Assembly (NCBI GenBank): GCA_963422465.1 | Contig: OY730170.1 | Span: 806,001 to 870,000, forward strand | Direction of reading: 5' to 3' | From: Lichina pygmaea | Lineage: Eukaryota > Ascomycota > Lichinomycetes > Lichinales > Lichinaceae | DNA: 64,000 bases | Shown: one piece after another, positions 10,886-22,340 of the stretch | Layout of the letters: each line of letters opens with the position of its first letter | Position numbering within the stretch: the stretch's first letter is position 1 | The notes under the pieces: model-generated | The model's input: the letters and a program-made list of their open reading frames with translations, nothing else | Told to the model about the DNA's origin: nothing | Database searches by the model: none | Made by a program: the position numbers and the translations under genes

Positions 10886-12875
10886 ATGGATAGTCGAAAG
10901 TACGGTGGACGTAAAATGAAGACGTATGGAAAGAAGACCACTACCAATTCATACTTCCATCCCATCTTTCTCGGGGCTTCTTCACAGCAGATCGAACATG
11001 GAGTGGTCAAAGCCAATGTACTCGGGAAGACGGAAGAGGCGAATTGCGGCAAGCTTCGGTCAACGCCATCAGATGCTGCAACATTCGTTCCAGAGAGCCC
11101 ACAATCGTCTGCCACGCTCCCCACCAGACACGAAGAACGATTGTCTCCGAGAGAAGATGACACGCCAGACACAAGGTTGGACACTGCGTTCAGAGAGTTG
11201 AGCCTAGATCACGGCGGCGACACCGCAGGACCCAAACCCCGAAGCAGTCCTGTCTTGCGACCTCGATCGCACAACGTCCAGCCTATCGCGCCGTCATCGT
11301 CAGCCGAGAAGACCGAGACAAACCCTCGTCCTACGCCTGCCCGGCCCAATATCACCTCGAGTGTCGCTGGAAAGAGCCTCCGAACGACCAATTCGCAAGG
11401 GCCGCCGGCCAAGCCCAAGCATGGGTCCGTCATCGATAGGGTGGACCAACATCAGCCTGGCCCACAGACGCTATCTTACGACCCCACCGTGGAATCGCCC
11501 GTGCGGGTCAAGCGCACCACTCGCAGTCAACTGAACCGTCCGGATCAGCATTCGCATGTCAGACCGCTTCTTGAGTTTGCCACGGACGTTTCAGATCGCC
11601 GGAGTCCTGGCGACTTTCAAAAGTGGGCCGACGAGCTGGACGAGCACTTGGAGGTGGAAAAGATTGCCGAAGCCTCCTACGGCGAGGTCTACAAGCTGCG
11701 GGCCAAGAACCATGCGGCTGCATCAAGATCAGACGTCGCTCACGAGTCGGTGCTGAAGGTGCTGCCGCTGAAGCCTCGGGTGATACCACGAACAGCGAGG
11801 ACCGACCACATGAGCGCTGTCGACGACGTGCTTGTCGAGGCGAGGACACTCATGCGGATGTCCGTCATCCCGGGATTCACCAACCTCAGGGACATTCGTG
11901 TCATGCAGGGTCGGTTTCCCAAGCAGTTCGTTCGAGCGTGGAAGGCGTATCTGCAAGACGGAGCAGAATCGTACTTCCCAGACCCCAGCAAACCAAGGGC
12001 GTACCCAAAGTCGCAGTTGTGGGTGGTCATCGAGATGGAAAACGCTGGGAAAGACCTGGAACGTTTTCCGCTGCGGAGCGCGGTTCAGACGTGGGACATC
12101 TTCTGGAGCGTAGCCTTGGCAATAGCAAAGGGAGAAGATCTTGCCAGGTTTGAGGTCTGTCTCTGCAGTCACCCGACCCTTCATGTCACGATACTGACGG
12201 GTTCTCTCAGCACCGCGATCTGCACCTAGGCAATATCTGCGTCCGCGAGACAGGCCAGAAGGACGCCGGCGCGGACGATGACCGAAATATAGGTCGTACA
12301 GGTCTGAAGGCGACCATCATCGACTACACACTTTCGCGAGCCGACATGGAGGCGGGCTCGGGAGGCGTTGATCGCAACCCAGTCGCCTACCTCGACCTGG
12401 ACAAGGACCCGGGGTTGTTCGAAGCCGACGGCGATTACCAGTACGATGTCTACCGATAGTAAGTCTTCGAAGGGCTGGACAATCTCGAGGGCACCTGCTG
12501 ACGTTCAGCAGCATGAAGTCGGCCATCTACCACAACGACCCTACAGCGCCGATGAAAAGCACAGCCAAGCCTCCGGGCAAGGGAGGCTGGCACCGCTACC
12601 AACCACTCACGAACGCGTTGTGGTTGCACTTTGTCCTCACGGCGCTCAGAAAACAGTTGGCCTGTGCCACAGACAACACAGCCCTGCCGGAGCCCAGCGA
12701 CGGCTCCCCAGAAGACGATCTGGTCGCTACGTGCGAGCGACGTCTCGCTGCTCTAGAGGCCGATCTCGATCCACGCAACGGACCCGTGGCGTCTTGGTGG
12801 ACGGCAAGGGGCGTCGTACACTACGCGCTACAACACGGTTGGCTTGACGAGAGGGACGTTGTCGAATGTGATTGA
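10886..12875 (+). CDS. Haspin-type serine/threonine kinase
   Basis: A haspin family kinase, known to phosphorylate histone H3 Thr3 for centromeric recruitment of the chromosomal passenger complex. Exons are 10886-12154, 12211-12458 and 12512-12875 (about 626 aa). The start was chosen at MDSRKYGGRK, which has A at -3 and G at +4 and the basic KTYGKK motif usual at the N-terminus of fungal haspins; the frame is open farther upstream. The N-terminal half is disordered. The kinase domain begins near 11630 with a 'IAEASYGEVYKL' nucleotide-binding loop and 'ESVLKVLPL' (catalytic Lys). Exon 2 opens with the catalytic loop HRDLHLGNI. The usual DFG is replaced by DYTLSR, the hallmark of haspins. It continues with DYQYDVYRYMK across the second splice site. 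Intron 1 is 56 nt and intron 2 is 53 nt; an acceptor 3 nt earlier (12508) would add one Ser. Confidence 0.9.
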
Positions 12876-13754
12876 TCCTGTCTCTATACTGATTACCATG
12901 ATCTTTATGAACGGATGATATTGGCCAGTACTTCTCTTCCCTTTCGTTCATGCCCGTGAGCAAAGTTATACTTTGATGACGTGGGTAAAACCAAGGCCAC
13001 GCAACTCTCCCCTTGTCCTTTGATGCAAGTTGTTCTTCTCACTTGAATCTTGCTCATATCATAAGTACTCTGATTGGGGGTTCCAGTATCATATTGTGCC
13101 TACTACTTCTTACCTCCATCAGAGATTCTAGTGAGTCCTGTCACACATAGTGTACTGGTTGGTCTTATAACTAGAGTGTAAGTATCAAAGCAGCTGTAGG
13201 CACTCAGTCTGCTCACTCACCCCTGCTAACTTAGCTCCCCGCCACTAACCGACTGGTTCCTGAAGCCACTGGTTGCTTAAGTGAGACTTTATTTGTGTGC
13301 TAGCTGGGAGATATACAGTCTAGATAGTCGAAGATTGGTCGCTGTACTTAGACTGTGGCGTGCCCTACAGTAGCCTACAGGAGCCCACCCCGCCTCCCCC
13401 TCAGGTGCCCCTCTCTTCCCTTGTCCGGGGCTCATGCCAGGGCTGACGACAGGGGGCCTTTGTGACGAAGGGGAAAACTCTTTTTCCGGGTCCGGTCGGG
13501 CACCACCGTACGGAAGTCCGTAAATCACAGTTCAAATCCGAATGACTGAATCACGTCGATCCTCCCTATATGAGCATAGGGGTGCTCACCAACGATGGCT
13601 GCTCACAGGATCCTCCACGTCCAGGTTGTCATCCTGGTAAAGATCGCCATCCCAGATGGGCGTTCCAACTCGCCCATCCAGGTCTGATCGGCCTCGACAC
13701 TGGAATCTCTACTGGTCCTCCGGCGGCAGAGATCCCCCTGCCTGCACCGTCCAC
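12876..13754. other. Intergenic, no gene recognised
   Basis: AT-richer sequence follows the haspin gene. A C/T-rich stretch at about 13380-13500 precedes the transporter gene. GTTCAAATCC near 13528 resembles a tRNA B-box, but no matching A-box or acceptor stem was found. Confidence 0.45.
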
Positions 13755-15378
13755 ATGGAACGCCTGCGTCGCTTGGCCGAGCGCGAGCGCGAGGACCAGA
13801 GTCAACGCGACACCGAGCCCGAGCGCAGTCCTCTGCTTGAACCGTTCACCCCCGATACCGCTTCCCCCGGCGAACCTGACAGTAGCCATGATGACACGAG
13901 ACCGCCCTTCTCGTGGCCGGTCTACGCCGTCTTCTCCTTGCTCGGAGTGGCCATGCTGTGGGCCTGGTAGGTTGACATGCGCTCCGTCGTCTTGTCTAGA
14001 TTTTTCTCGGGCTTCAACTCCGTCGTTCGGCATCGCTCTCGTGACAGTCCCAATGCTGACGTCTGTCTGCGATGGGCCAGGAGCATGTTTCTCACCGCAG
14101 CTCCGTACTTCCAGAAACGCTTCGCCGGCTCCGACTGGATCCAGGTGCATTTCCTGTCGGCCATCATGCTCACGTCGACCATCACCAATCTCGCGACCCT
14201 CATGATCTTGACCAAGGTCCAGGCGAACGCATCGTACCAGAAGCGGATCGCTTGGTCCCTTCTCGTCACGATCATCTCGTTTGTCCTGTTGACCATATCC
14301 ACGGTCGCCTTCGAGGATGTTGGAACCACCGCCTACTTCGTCTTTGTGCTCGGCACCGTCTTTGCGTCGAGCTTGGCGACCGGCTTGTGTCAGAATGGCC
14401 TCTATGCATATGTCACTGGATTTGGTCGCGCCGAGTATATGCAGGCTATCATGATGGGCCAGGCCATTGCTGGAGTCTTGCCTTGTATAATTCGTTCGTC
14501 TTCACCGGAGCGCCAAGGGTACGATATGCTGGCTGATGTGTGCTGTAGAGGTCGTGTCCGTTCTCTCGGTCCCGGCGCCATCGAGCCTCCAAGGGCCCTC
14601 GACAGTGGACGGTGAGGCTTCCAAGTCTGCCATGTACTACTTCTTGACCTCGACATTCGTGTCGACCGTGTCTCTCGGCGCCTTCGTCTATCTCCTCGTA
14701 ATCGTGAGCCAGGGCAAGGTTGCCCGAGAAAGCGTCGCCTGCCTGCATGACGAACATGCCAGCAAAGGACAGCCTGTTGCCGTGCGCACTTTGTTCAGAA
14801 AACTTTGCTGGCTTTGGTTGGCTGTAGCTACTTGTTTTGTCGTCAGCATGATGTTCCCAGTCTTCACCAAGGTGATTTTGATCCTCTCTTCGTCGCCTTC
14901 CCCCACCGCGAGGTAACGCAAGCTCAAACGTGCAAAGGTCATTCTCAGCGTCCGTCCGGCGGAGACGGCGCCACGGATATTCCAACCGGCGAGCTTCATC
15001 CCTCTCGGCTTCCTCTTCTGGAACATTGGAGACCTGCTGGGGCGTCTCCTGACGCTCGTTCCTCAGCTGCGCCTCACGCACCGTCCGAAGCTCCTGTTCC
15101 TCTTCGCCCTGACCCGCGCCGTCTTCGTTCCTCTATACGTCATGTGCAACCGACACGGCCGCGGCGCCATCATCAACAGCGACTGGGTCTACCTTGGCGT
15201 CGTGCAGCTCGGATTCGGCGCGTCGAACGGCTGGCTCGCCAGTTCTTGCATGATGGGCGCCGCGTCCTGGGTCGCTCCCGACGAACGAGAGGCCGCTGGC
15301 GGATTCATGGGTCTCATGCTCGTCGCTGGCTTGACCATAGGGAGCCTCTTGAGCTTCCTCGCCGCTACGTGGATCTAG
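13755..15378 (+). CDS. Equilibrative nucleoside transporter (ENT/SLC29, Fun26-like)
   Basis: A polytopic membrane transporter for nucleosides or nucleobases; fungal Fun26 relatives act in the vacuolar membrane. Exons are 13755-13966, 14081-14493, 14549-14871 and 14938-15378 (about 462 aa). The N-terminus has a cytosolic acidic 'ERSPLLEP' segment like a dileucine sorting signal. TM1 reads YAVFSLLGVAMLWAW and the exon 1-2 junction restores WSMFLTAAPYF, matching the ENT signature around TM1. The exon 2-3 junction gives GVLPCIIQVVSVLS using a GTTCGT donor; the nearer GTATAA donor would create a stop. Exon 4 carries the conserved PLGFLFWNIGDLLGR helix. Ten to eleven hydrophobic segments fit the family. 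It ends in a membrane helix. The length is normal for the family. Confidence 0.87.
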
Positions 15379-15603
15379 ACGGCTAAGCCGCACGGTACGG
15401 GGCGCTGGGATTGCTCATCGGGATATCCTAGAACTTGCATCGAGGTCCTGACATGACCTCCTCACCGGCGTTCGACGCGACGGTCATAAAGACGTTGGGT
15501 GGGAACTCTAGAGAATCATCGCGATGAAGGAATCATACATCCACAATCCAGCCGTCTCATCACTATTAGATGTATCTTTAACCCCTTAGATATATAAGAA
15601 ACG

Positions 15604-15945
15604 GCCAAGGGCTCCCACTGTGGCCCTCCCACAACCTGCGGCAAAGAAGGGCCGGCCCCGGAGGCGGCTCCAGGGGCAGACTACTTTGGATGCCACAGTC
15701 CGTGGGAGGGGCTCAGGGGGTAGGGGGGAGACAGGAGCAGAGTAGTCGCACCAGCGACCACGAGATCTATAACACACGTACGACGCAAGCACGACACCCA
15801 CGGTAAGAGACCCCATGATGGATGAAGGAGAAGAAAGGGGTTCTGCCCCGGAGACGGTTTTATGCTTTCAAATTACTATTGCTACTCCCAGCATAATCTA
15901 GTTAGCTAGCTTTAGAACGGTGGAAGACTTCAATCAATCAATCAA
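15604..15945 (+). mobile_element. 5'-truncated ORF1-only LINE copy
   Basis: The sequence matches the 3' part of the element at 59421-61182 (opposite strand). It begins within the ORF1 C-terminal coding part (equivalent of the APTVALPQP region), passes the ORF1 stop equivalent, and ends in the same 3' UTR (ctttagaacggtggaagac) and (CAAT)n/(AATC)n tail at about 15930-15945. Relative to the 59-kb copy it keeps an extra cccagcataatctagttagc segment also present in the RT-bearing LINE at 55.9 kb. Differences between the copies are mostly transitions. A loose match (cccttagatata upstream, ccctagataca downstream) may be a decayed target duplication. Confidence 0.75.
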
Positions 15946-16070
15946 CCCTAGATACATACCTTAGCGTTATACTAGACCAACACCATTGATCATGTGAACA
16001 GAGTAGTCAAGCACAGAAGTAGAACTACGACGCACTTGTATGCTTCTGTTCGTATCCTACTACTGTATTA

Positions 16071-16104
16071 TGATGACGATGATGACGATGATGACGATGA
16101 TGAT
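16071..16104. repeat. (GATGAC)n microsatellite
   Basis: About five to six tandem copies of a hexamer that reads as Asp codons on one frame. It is not part of a recognisable gene. Confidence 0.9.
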
Positions 16105-16540
16105 AGATGGAATACAATACTAACAAGAGTTGATATAACTAGTAATAATAATGTAGCGACTATGACCGAACCAAAAAAAAAAAAGAACCAAGTACTCAAA
16201 GAGCAAGCAAAGAGAAGGTGTAGATGCGCCCGAAAAAAAGAGCTGTCCTCGAGATCACTTTCCCCCCATCATCTCCCCCTCTGTCATCATGGCATATCTT
16301 GACCTCGACTGTTTGGTGCACGTCTCCACCTCCGTCCTTGACAAACGATCCGAGAGCTCGCAACTCAAGCTCTCTCCTTCCCCCTAGCGCTGCAAAATAT
16401 CGGATGATATAAGGAAATCAAGAGTAGCGGAACACGAGAGAAGTACAGGAGTAGATAGAGTACCGTAAGAAAGGAAAGATAAGGATGGGGCAGAAAAGCG
16501 GTCCTCAGAACCACTTCTCTCACCCCCCCTTTTTCCCTGT

Positions 16541-16560
16541 CCCCCCCCCCCCCCCCCCCC
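16541..16560. repeat. C homopolymer, 20 nt
   Basis: An uninterrupted run of 20 C flanked by CT-rich sequence and GC-rich ggcccgcggccgcc. The length should be treated as uncertain in any assembly. Confidence 0.9.
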
Positions 16561-17134
16561 GGCCCGCGGCCGCCTATCTCGACTTCCGTCTTTCGAGCAA
16601 ACGATCCGAGAAGCTTCTGTAAGTTTTATGCCTGGCTTGAAATTTCCCCTTCCCCCTCGGCGTTGGGAACATATCAGATAAGACAAGGAAAGAGACGAAA
16701 AGGAAGATGCGAGGAGAGGAGAGACGAAAGATAGGATAAGTACACGGATAGAGAACATTCTGTTTCGGCCCAAGGAGACGTGATGATAGATCATGCGCAT
16801 AGGAAAGAAGCCGACCGGTTGTTGGGTTTTAATCTCGGCCATGCTGGCGATGGTGGGGATGAGTCCTTGGTGGGGATGAGTCCTTGTTGGACCCGCGACG
16901 GCGAAGATGCGTGTTCTCTGCCGTCGTCGCGATGAGGAGGACGAACGATTGACCAGGCTCGCGGTGGCGGCGACTTGGTCCTTGCGCTCTGCGATGCAGT
17001 GAAATATTTACGAGTAGCTCGGCGGACCGGGATGCTTTGTCTCGTCCAAGCTCTCTGATTGTGCGTTTGACCTTCGCTGCTGGTGTAATGCCGACCTCCT
17101 AGAGGAGGACTGCCGGTGGTAGAGAGCTTCCTTA

Positions 17135-19133
17135 TCATCTAAATCTTCTCCCTGTTTTGACGCTGGGTCTCCCATAGGTATCGTCGATATCTTGCCATGC
17201 GCCGTATTTAAATAGAACTTGTATCACCTCCCTTCTGTCGAACTTTGTTGGGAGCTGTAGTGCACTTTGTCCATCGCGGTTCCGAGTGTTGCCATCTACT
17301 CCACAATTCAGGAGTGCTCGAATCACGCTCTCGTGTCTGTGTTCTGACGCGAAGTGTAGCGCGTTTTGTCCACCGCCATCTCTGGAGTTGAAATCTGCCT
17401 CAAACTGCAGGAGTGTATGGACAATGCCTTCGCGGCCATATTCTGAGGTGAGGTGTAGCGCACTGCTCTGCCATATATCTGTGGAGGTGATATCTGCTCC
17501 ACATTCCAGGAGGGCTTGGATGACGCCGTCATGTCCACGTTCTGAAGCATGATGTAGCGCTCCATCAACAGGTCCCGAGTGGACATCCACTCCACGTCCC
17601 AGCAACTCTGTCATCCGCGCGAGACTAAGCCCATCTCTTACTGCTGGATAAAAGTCGGACGGGAAAGAGCTGGACGGAATTCCCGGGCCTGAAGGGATGC
17701 CAGGGTTGGCTGGCCCCTCTGCGTTGACCGCCAGGCAAGCTGCATGACCGAACACACGAAACCCTGGCTGGATGGCTAGCACGGCTTGTGGCGCTTTCTG
17801 GAGGACGGACTCGGGACTTTCTGAGGCGACGTCCTGCTTAGGCGACCTCGACGGAGCCACGCTCTTGTTCGTGTTGAAGTCGAGGTTGTCAAGGCTGATC
17901 GACGGAGTAGTGGAACCATCGACGTAGTCTCCAGAAGGAGATTTGGCGATGTTGTGAACCCCACAAACATGTACTAGGGTCTTCCGGAAGCAGAACTTAA
18001 ACAGTAGTTGGAATCGCCACTGCAGCCAAGAACGAATGACTCCGAGCGAAGAGTGACGATCTTTGCTACAAGAGGCATGTGTAGGATCCAGTCGCGTAGT
18101 TCTGTAATGCTCAAGCGCTCACTCCAGTCGAAATGAACACATATCAACACTTCGGTGCGAGTGTCCATCTCTTGAGAACGAGTCAAGCTGTCTAAGGTCT
18201 GGCGGATCTTGACAGCCTTATCTGGAGGACATGGGGAAATCCCCGAGCTAGCTCTATCAGTGGGCGCGGGTAGGGGTGCAATCTGAATAGTTCGCCGAGG
18301 CATAATGTTCAGCCCAGCATATATGGGAGTCCGCCTTTTCCCTCGTTCGTAGGGGTTGGTTCTGACTCTCGTGGTCTCGTTCGCGTCTAAGAGTGGAATG
18401 CAGCGTTTCAAGCTTCCCAGGATTTGTTGGTGAAGGTAAGAAACCGTGAGGGGTAGAGCCAACAGCAATTGCTCGAGCGTTTTTGTCAGGTGCTTTGTAA
18501 AGGAGTGCTTATTGACATTGGGTGTCCAGGGCTCGAAGCCACAGGCTGCAATAAGCTCTTTGGCTCCGTTCTTTCTAGTGCCGTCACTGCGTCCAGTACT
18601 ATTGTTGCCTCCAGCGGTACAGCAGTCCAAGAGAATGAGAACATGACAGTTCAACTCCTCTAGTGACACCTGATGAGCATACCACTTGACTGTCGACGCA
18701 TTTGGGCCGCCGTTGCTGTTTCCAAGAGTTAGCAATAGTAGAACGAATATGAGCTTAGCCTTGAGCCGTCGTCCTAGCGATCGGCTCACCAAGCCCACAT
18801 GTGTTCCCGATTCTTGTTGAGGAAAGCATGACCTCCGTAATAGATCACCAAAAGTGTCTCGTGACAATTTTCCTCCCCGTACGACCTTGTAAACTCTCGA
18901 AGTCGACCCAAGAGTGTGTTGTGGGACTTGACTGATGGGATCGACCAAAGTTCTACGTTAAAGCGGTAGCGCCGCTCTAACACTTCTTGCAGTCTGTTTA
19001 TCTCGAAATTAACACCTAGGTTGTCATCCTCCCAGCTGAGAAGAGTATGAACCGCCTTGCAGCGGCCGGTGACATATGGCTCCTGTGTTGAAGGATCTAT
19101 CAACCATCCGCTGAAAGGAGGAAAGGCTTTCAT
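17135..19133 (-). pseudogene. Caspase-like (C14) peptidase plus ankyrin repeats, disrupted
   Basis: From ATG 19133 the frame runs to the catalytic His motif VIYYGGHAF. A 74-nt intron (18716-18789; GTGAGC...TTGCTAAC...CAG) then joins EHMWAC to NGGPN, and the catalytic Cys motif ILLDCC follows with ELIAACGFEPW and NKHSFT. This layout is that of fungal metacaspase-like peptidases. After about 18050 the reading is broken. A neighbouring frame carries family-like 'AAVAIPTTV-stop-VLLPEDPS', the first frame resumes after a stop (17974) as MFVGFTTSPNLLLE, and a third frame carries four ankyrin repeats to the stop at 17135 (ALHHASERGHDGVIQALLECG and following copies). That means at least two frame changes and an in-frame stop. 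It may be a dead programmed-cell-death or incompatibility-type gene, or assembly errors; unusual splicing is less likely. Confidence 0.6.
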
Positions 19134-19565
19134 GGTAACAGCCTCGACCTTTTCCAGGAGTTTATGGAAGCCTCCATTGTGATGAACAATGGAGCCGGTA
19201 GCTTAAAGCCTGCCGGACATGATCAATACAGCTTGGAATACACCTCAAGGGATGGTTTGGGACTTGGCATGGGATTGACGGCCCGCGGGCGTGCTAGAAA
19301 CCTCGCATTCCTCTCTCCAAATAAGTGAGGCTTTTCTCAAGACAAGGCTGAAAAATGCAGTCGAAAGCACGGAAGTTGTACCTGGGTACGTACGTAGATT
19401 GACTCTCTCTTACCAGTCCTTCTTTGGTCCTCCGACCTGTGTAGCCTGACCCTCGTACGTACGTATGTACCGTACAGCGTACAGACGTAAGATATTCGTA
19501 AGAATGTTGGCATGTATTCCATACATGCCTATATCCTTTTGTTTAGGTCAGGGCTGTGTACCGAC

Positions 19566-19929
19566 ATGACAGAATCAAGTGGAGCTGCTTCAATCACTGG
19601 GGGCTCTATCGTAAGTATTCTCCTAGAAAGAACATCTCTGAAGCTATCACTTGATAGCGAAGGATATTCAGGTAGACAGTCAAGATTTGATCTCACCAGA
19701 TACGGTAAAGCTCGTCCGTCAGTGCATATTCGCGGAAGAATTCAGAAATGGTGTGATCGTCATTGCAAACATCTTCATTGTCGTGTATTCGACGAAGACT
19801 TTTCACAATGCATCAAAGCAGGCCGACAAAGAACGAGCTCAGGAAGAGATGAAGCGGCTCGGGCTGACAAAGCCGACTGTCTTATCGAGGTGCCTGACGG
19901 ATTCTAGTTGCAGAGCCACATTATCATAA
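19566..19929 (+). CDS. Small protein of unknown function, two exons
   Basis: ATG 19566 begins MTESSGAASITGGSI. A GTAAGT donor at 19611 and a TATTCAG acceptor at 19671 define a 61-nt intron. The second exon (19672-19929) continues VDSQDLISPDTVKLVRQCIF and a hydrophobic stretch GVIVIANIFIVVY, then a charged Lys/Glu helix. The total is about 100 aa. No family is recognised. It lies head-to-head with the broken caspase-like gene, about 430 bp from its start, so the two could share a promoter. The exon 1 peptide with a short Gly/Ser/Ile motif is reminiscent of amyloid signalling peptides placed next to death effectors in fungi, but that is speculation. It could also be a remnant of a larger gene. 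Confidence 0.4.
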
Positions 19930-20520
19930 TTTCTGAGACTTCTAGGCACAGTTCAATACGGTATTCAGTTTGACCACTGTTGGCATCAATGACTGCCTGG
20001 CAACATGCTTGCATCAAGTCCACCAGCTTCTCCAGCCAGTCCTCTGCTGTCGCTTTAGAGTTGCTGGCCCGTCGAGGAACTCGGGGACTTGATCCGTACT
20101 TGGAGCGGTGATAGAGCTTGACGGGTGTGTGTCGGACGCTCAGATTTTTGACACAGTCGCTGGTTTTTCAGCTGACTAAGTGTATTTTACTAACGTTAAA
20201 TCCGTCAGACACCTCGTACTGATGGCTTAGCTTAGTCAACCCCAGTACGTAGTCAGCAGGTCCATCCAGCCTCGAGTCTATTGACCCCGTCAATGAACCA
20301 TCTTCTAGACTCCGCGATGATCATGCGTATAGCACGTTCTCTCCAATCCAATCATTGGTATCTAGCATGCATTCCCACAATTCTGCTCTGATCTAAAGTC
20401 CAATGCACTCCTTTCTCCTTCTGAACAGAGTTCTTGATGCCCCTTAATTATCTAGGGGACTCGAGTCGATTCAGTCCTACGGTACCGCTTTCGCCCGGTT
20501 GATCGAGAGCATACAGCAAA
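19930..20520. other. Intergenic upstream of MED20, no gene recognised
   Basis: Only short frames without start context or domains. The last 100 nt is the presumed MED20 promoter or leader. Confidence 0.45.
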
Positions 20521-22083
20521 ATGACAGTGACAGGGTAAGATGGTCTTCTTTCATTTTGTTCAGAAAGAGGATCTTTTTTGGGAAATGAAGAGACTGTCAA
20601 GCTTGGCTTCGCCACTTGTTCTCACCATCACATTTTCTTTGCAAATCTCTATCTGTTGCTTCGGTGTGAAAGCAATGAAAGATTTCTGTTTCCTACTCTT
20701 GATCATGGAATAATTGAATCCAAGCATTACTGCTTGAGACAGATGATCTCCGTATCCCACTCCCCCCAACAGTACCTATCATACACAGCTAAAGGTTGGC
20801 CTGCCGAGCTTGTGGTCACTTTCCACTTTTCATCACATCCGCAATTGTTGTATTTCTATAGGTGAAGTGCACGACGTACGCTCTATCGTTACATGTCAAA
20901 TTAAGAAGTTGATGCATGAGTTTATAGCATCTATTTCCTTCCCGAGCCGCCGTCGGTGTCGTCACCCTCACCAGCATATGAGACGTTACGAGACCGCCTT
21001 GTGAAGCGATTTGAGGTACTCAGATCTCCAGGAAGATGGACGCTTGAGTACGGCGTTTTCAGGGAGACTCCTCATTCTCTTGATGCTGGCGGCTCTGGAA
21101 CTAGAGGGGAACTGGCGAACAATGACGCGAGAGGCACTGCCGGTGCCCCTTCCACCGTGGGACACCTTCAGGTTCTAAATCTCTCGCATGTCCCTAGCAA
21201 GACTTTTGTGATCATCACTCAACCTCGAGATCGCCAGTCTCACACAGCTGCGACTGATTCATCGGCATCAGCTTCAGCAGGGAACGGAGGACAACATACA
21301 CAGCCCAGTGATGCTGTTTCCAAGGGATCCTCCTCCGCAACAGGCGGAGATGTGGCCTACCAAAGACGCAATGCGAGCAGCGATGAGCAGACCAGCACCA
21401 TAACAATTCACCCCACTCAAGCAGACGACTTGATTCAGCTGCTACGGACAAGAATGGGTCCGCTATGGACGAGTCGGCAGTCAATGTTCGTGAACAACGG
21501 CCTTGTGTATGAAGTGGAGGATCTGAGGGTCCGCATCGGCGATCTCATGGCCCAGGGAGCTGGCCCTGGCGCCGAGGGGGGCTCTGGCAGATCTTTGGGG
21601 GCGGCGCAGCAAACAGCAAGAGGCGTCATCGTCGAAGTCACCTGGGCTGGCGACCCTGCTAGAGATGCCGCGGGCGGTGGTGGTGACACCGACGACAAGA
21701 TTCCTGGCGGCATTACGAAGGGCAACAGCAACGATATCGGGGCAGCGACGAAGGAGAGTGTGAATGGCGATGCTCAGGAGGACATCGATCCCGCACTGAA
21801 GAATGGCGCAAGCCCAACGAACCCGTCGGCGGAAGCCACGCAGAAGGACCAAGCGGACGAAGCCGCGAAACCAAGAACCACAACTGACGCGGAAGAAGAA
21901 GTCCAAAGCGCGAAAAACCTCTTCTCCGCCTTTTGGCGCAACCTAGAGATGCAGCCTACGAGGGCGTATCTCGACATTTCCCCTCCCTCCGGCGGCACTA
22001 ACTCCACACGAGCAGCATCAGGAGCAGCCGCTGCGGGGTATGGAATCGCGAGGTGCTATTGTGAGCTGCTACTGCTGGCTTGA
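20521..22083 (+). CDS. MED20: Mediator complex subunit 20
   Basis: Mediator head-module subunit (Srb2), which links activators to RNA polymerase II in the nucleus. A 14-nt first exon (20521-20534, coding MTVTG) splices over a 393-nt intron (GTAAGA...TTTATAG) to 20928-22083 and yields MTVTGIYFLPEPPS, the conserved MED20 start. The product is about 389 aa. Conserved blocks follow: GRWTLEYGVFRETP, HVPSKTFVIITQP, LLRTRMGPLWTSRQ, GLVYEVEDLRVRIGDL, RGVIVEVTW, and a C-terminal GYGIARCYCELLLL helix. Two low-complexity insertions (Ser/Ala/Gly near residue 115, Asp/Glu/Ala near residue 290) lengthen it relative to yeast. The intron is by far the longest in the conserved genes of this window. The gene is convergent with the F-box gene downstream. 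Confidence 0.88.
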
Positions 22084-22340
22084 TTGGGGGTTCAGATCGG
22101 GGGTCTTGAGACTGGAACAAGATGAGGACGCTTATCGTCTATCGTATTTAAGGGGGGATTCCTACTATACGAGACTGTTACTCGATCGCTCTTATATCAA
22201 CTCTTTCGCTCTTACGCGTATGGACAGGGTGTATAATGATGGGTTAAGATGATGGGACCTGCCATGACCATTTCTCAATCTAAATTTTCCTCATGATGAC
22301 ATGTCTACTTTTGTAATATCTCCGTATGTCCCTGTCAAGT

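Larger units (their letters stand above)
15946..17134. other. Low-complexity intergenic region
   Basis: Contains the GATGAC repeat and the C-run listed separately, an A-run near 16174, and AG-rich stretches at about 16430-16760. A short duplication of ggatgagtccttg occurs at about 16857-16885. No gene is recognised. Confidence 0.5.

Noticed and set aside
13500-13560. Possible tRNA gene (GTTCAAATCC B-box)
   Set aside because: No A-box at the right distance, no acceptor stem and no anticodon arm could be paired.
13570-14205. Long open frame overlapping the transporter gene
   Set aside because: Ser/Pro-rich shadow of the nucleoside transporter exons in another frame; the transporter frames carry the family motifs.
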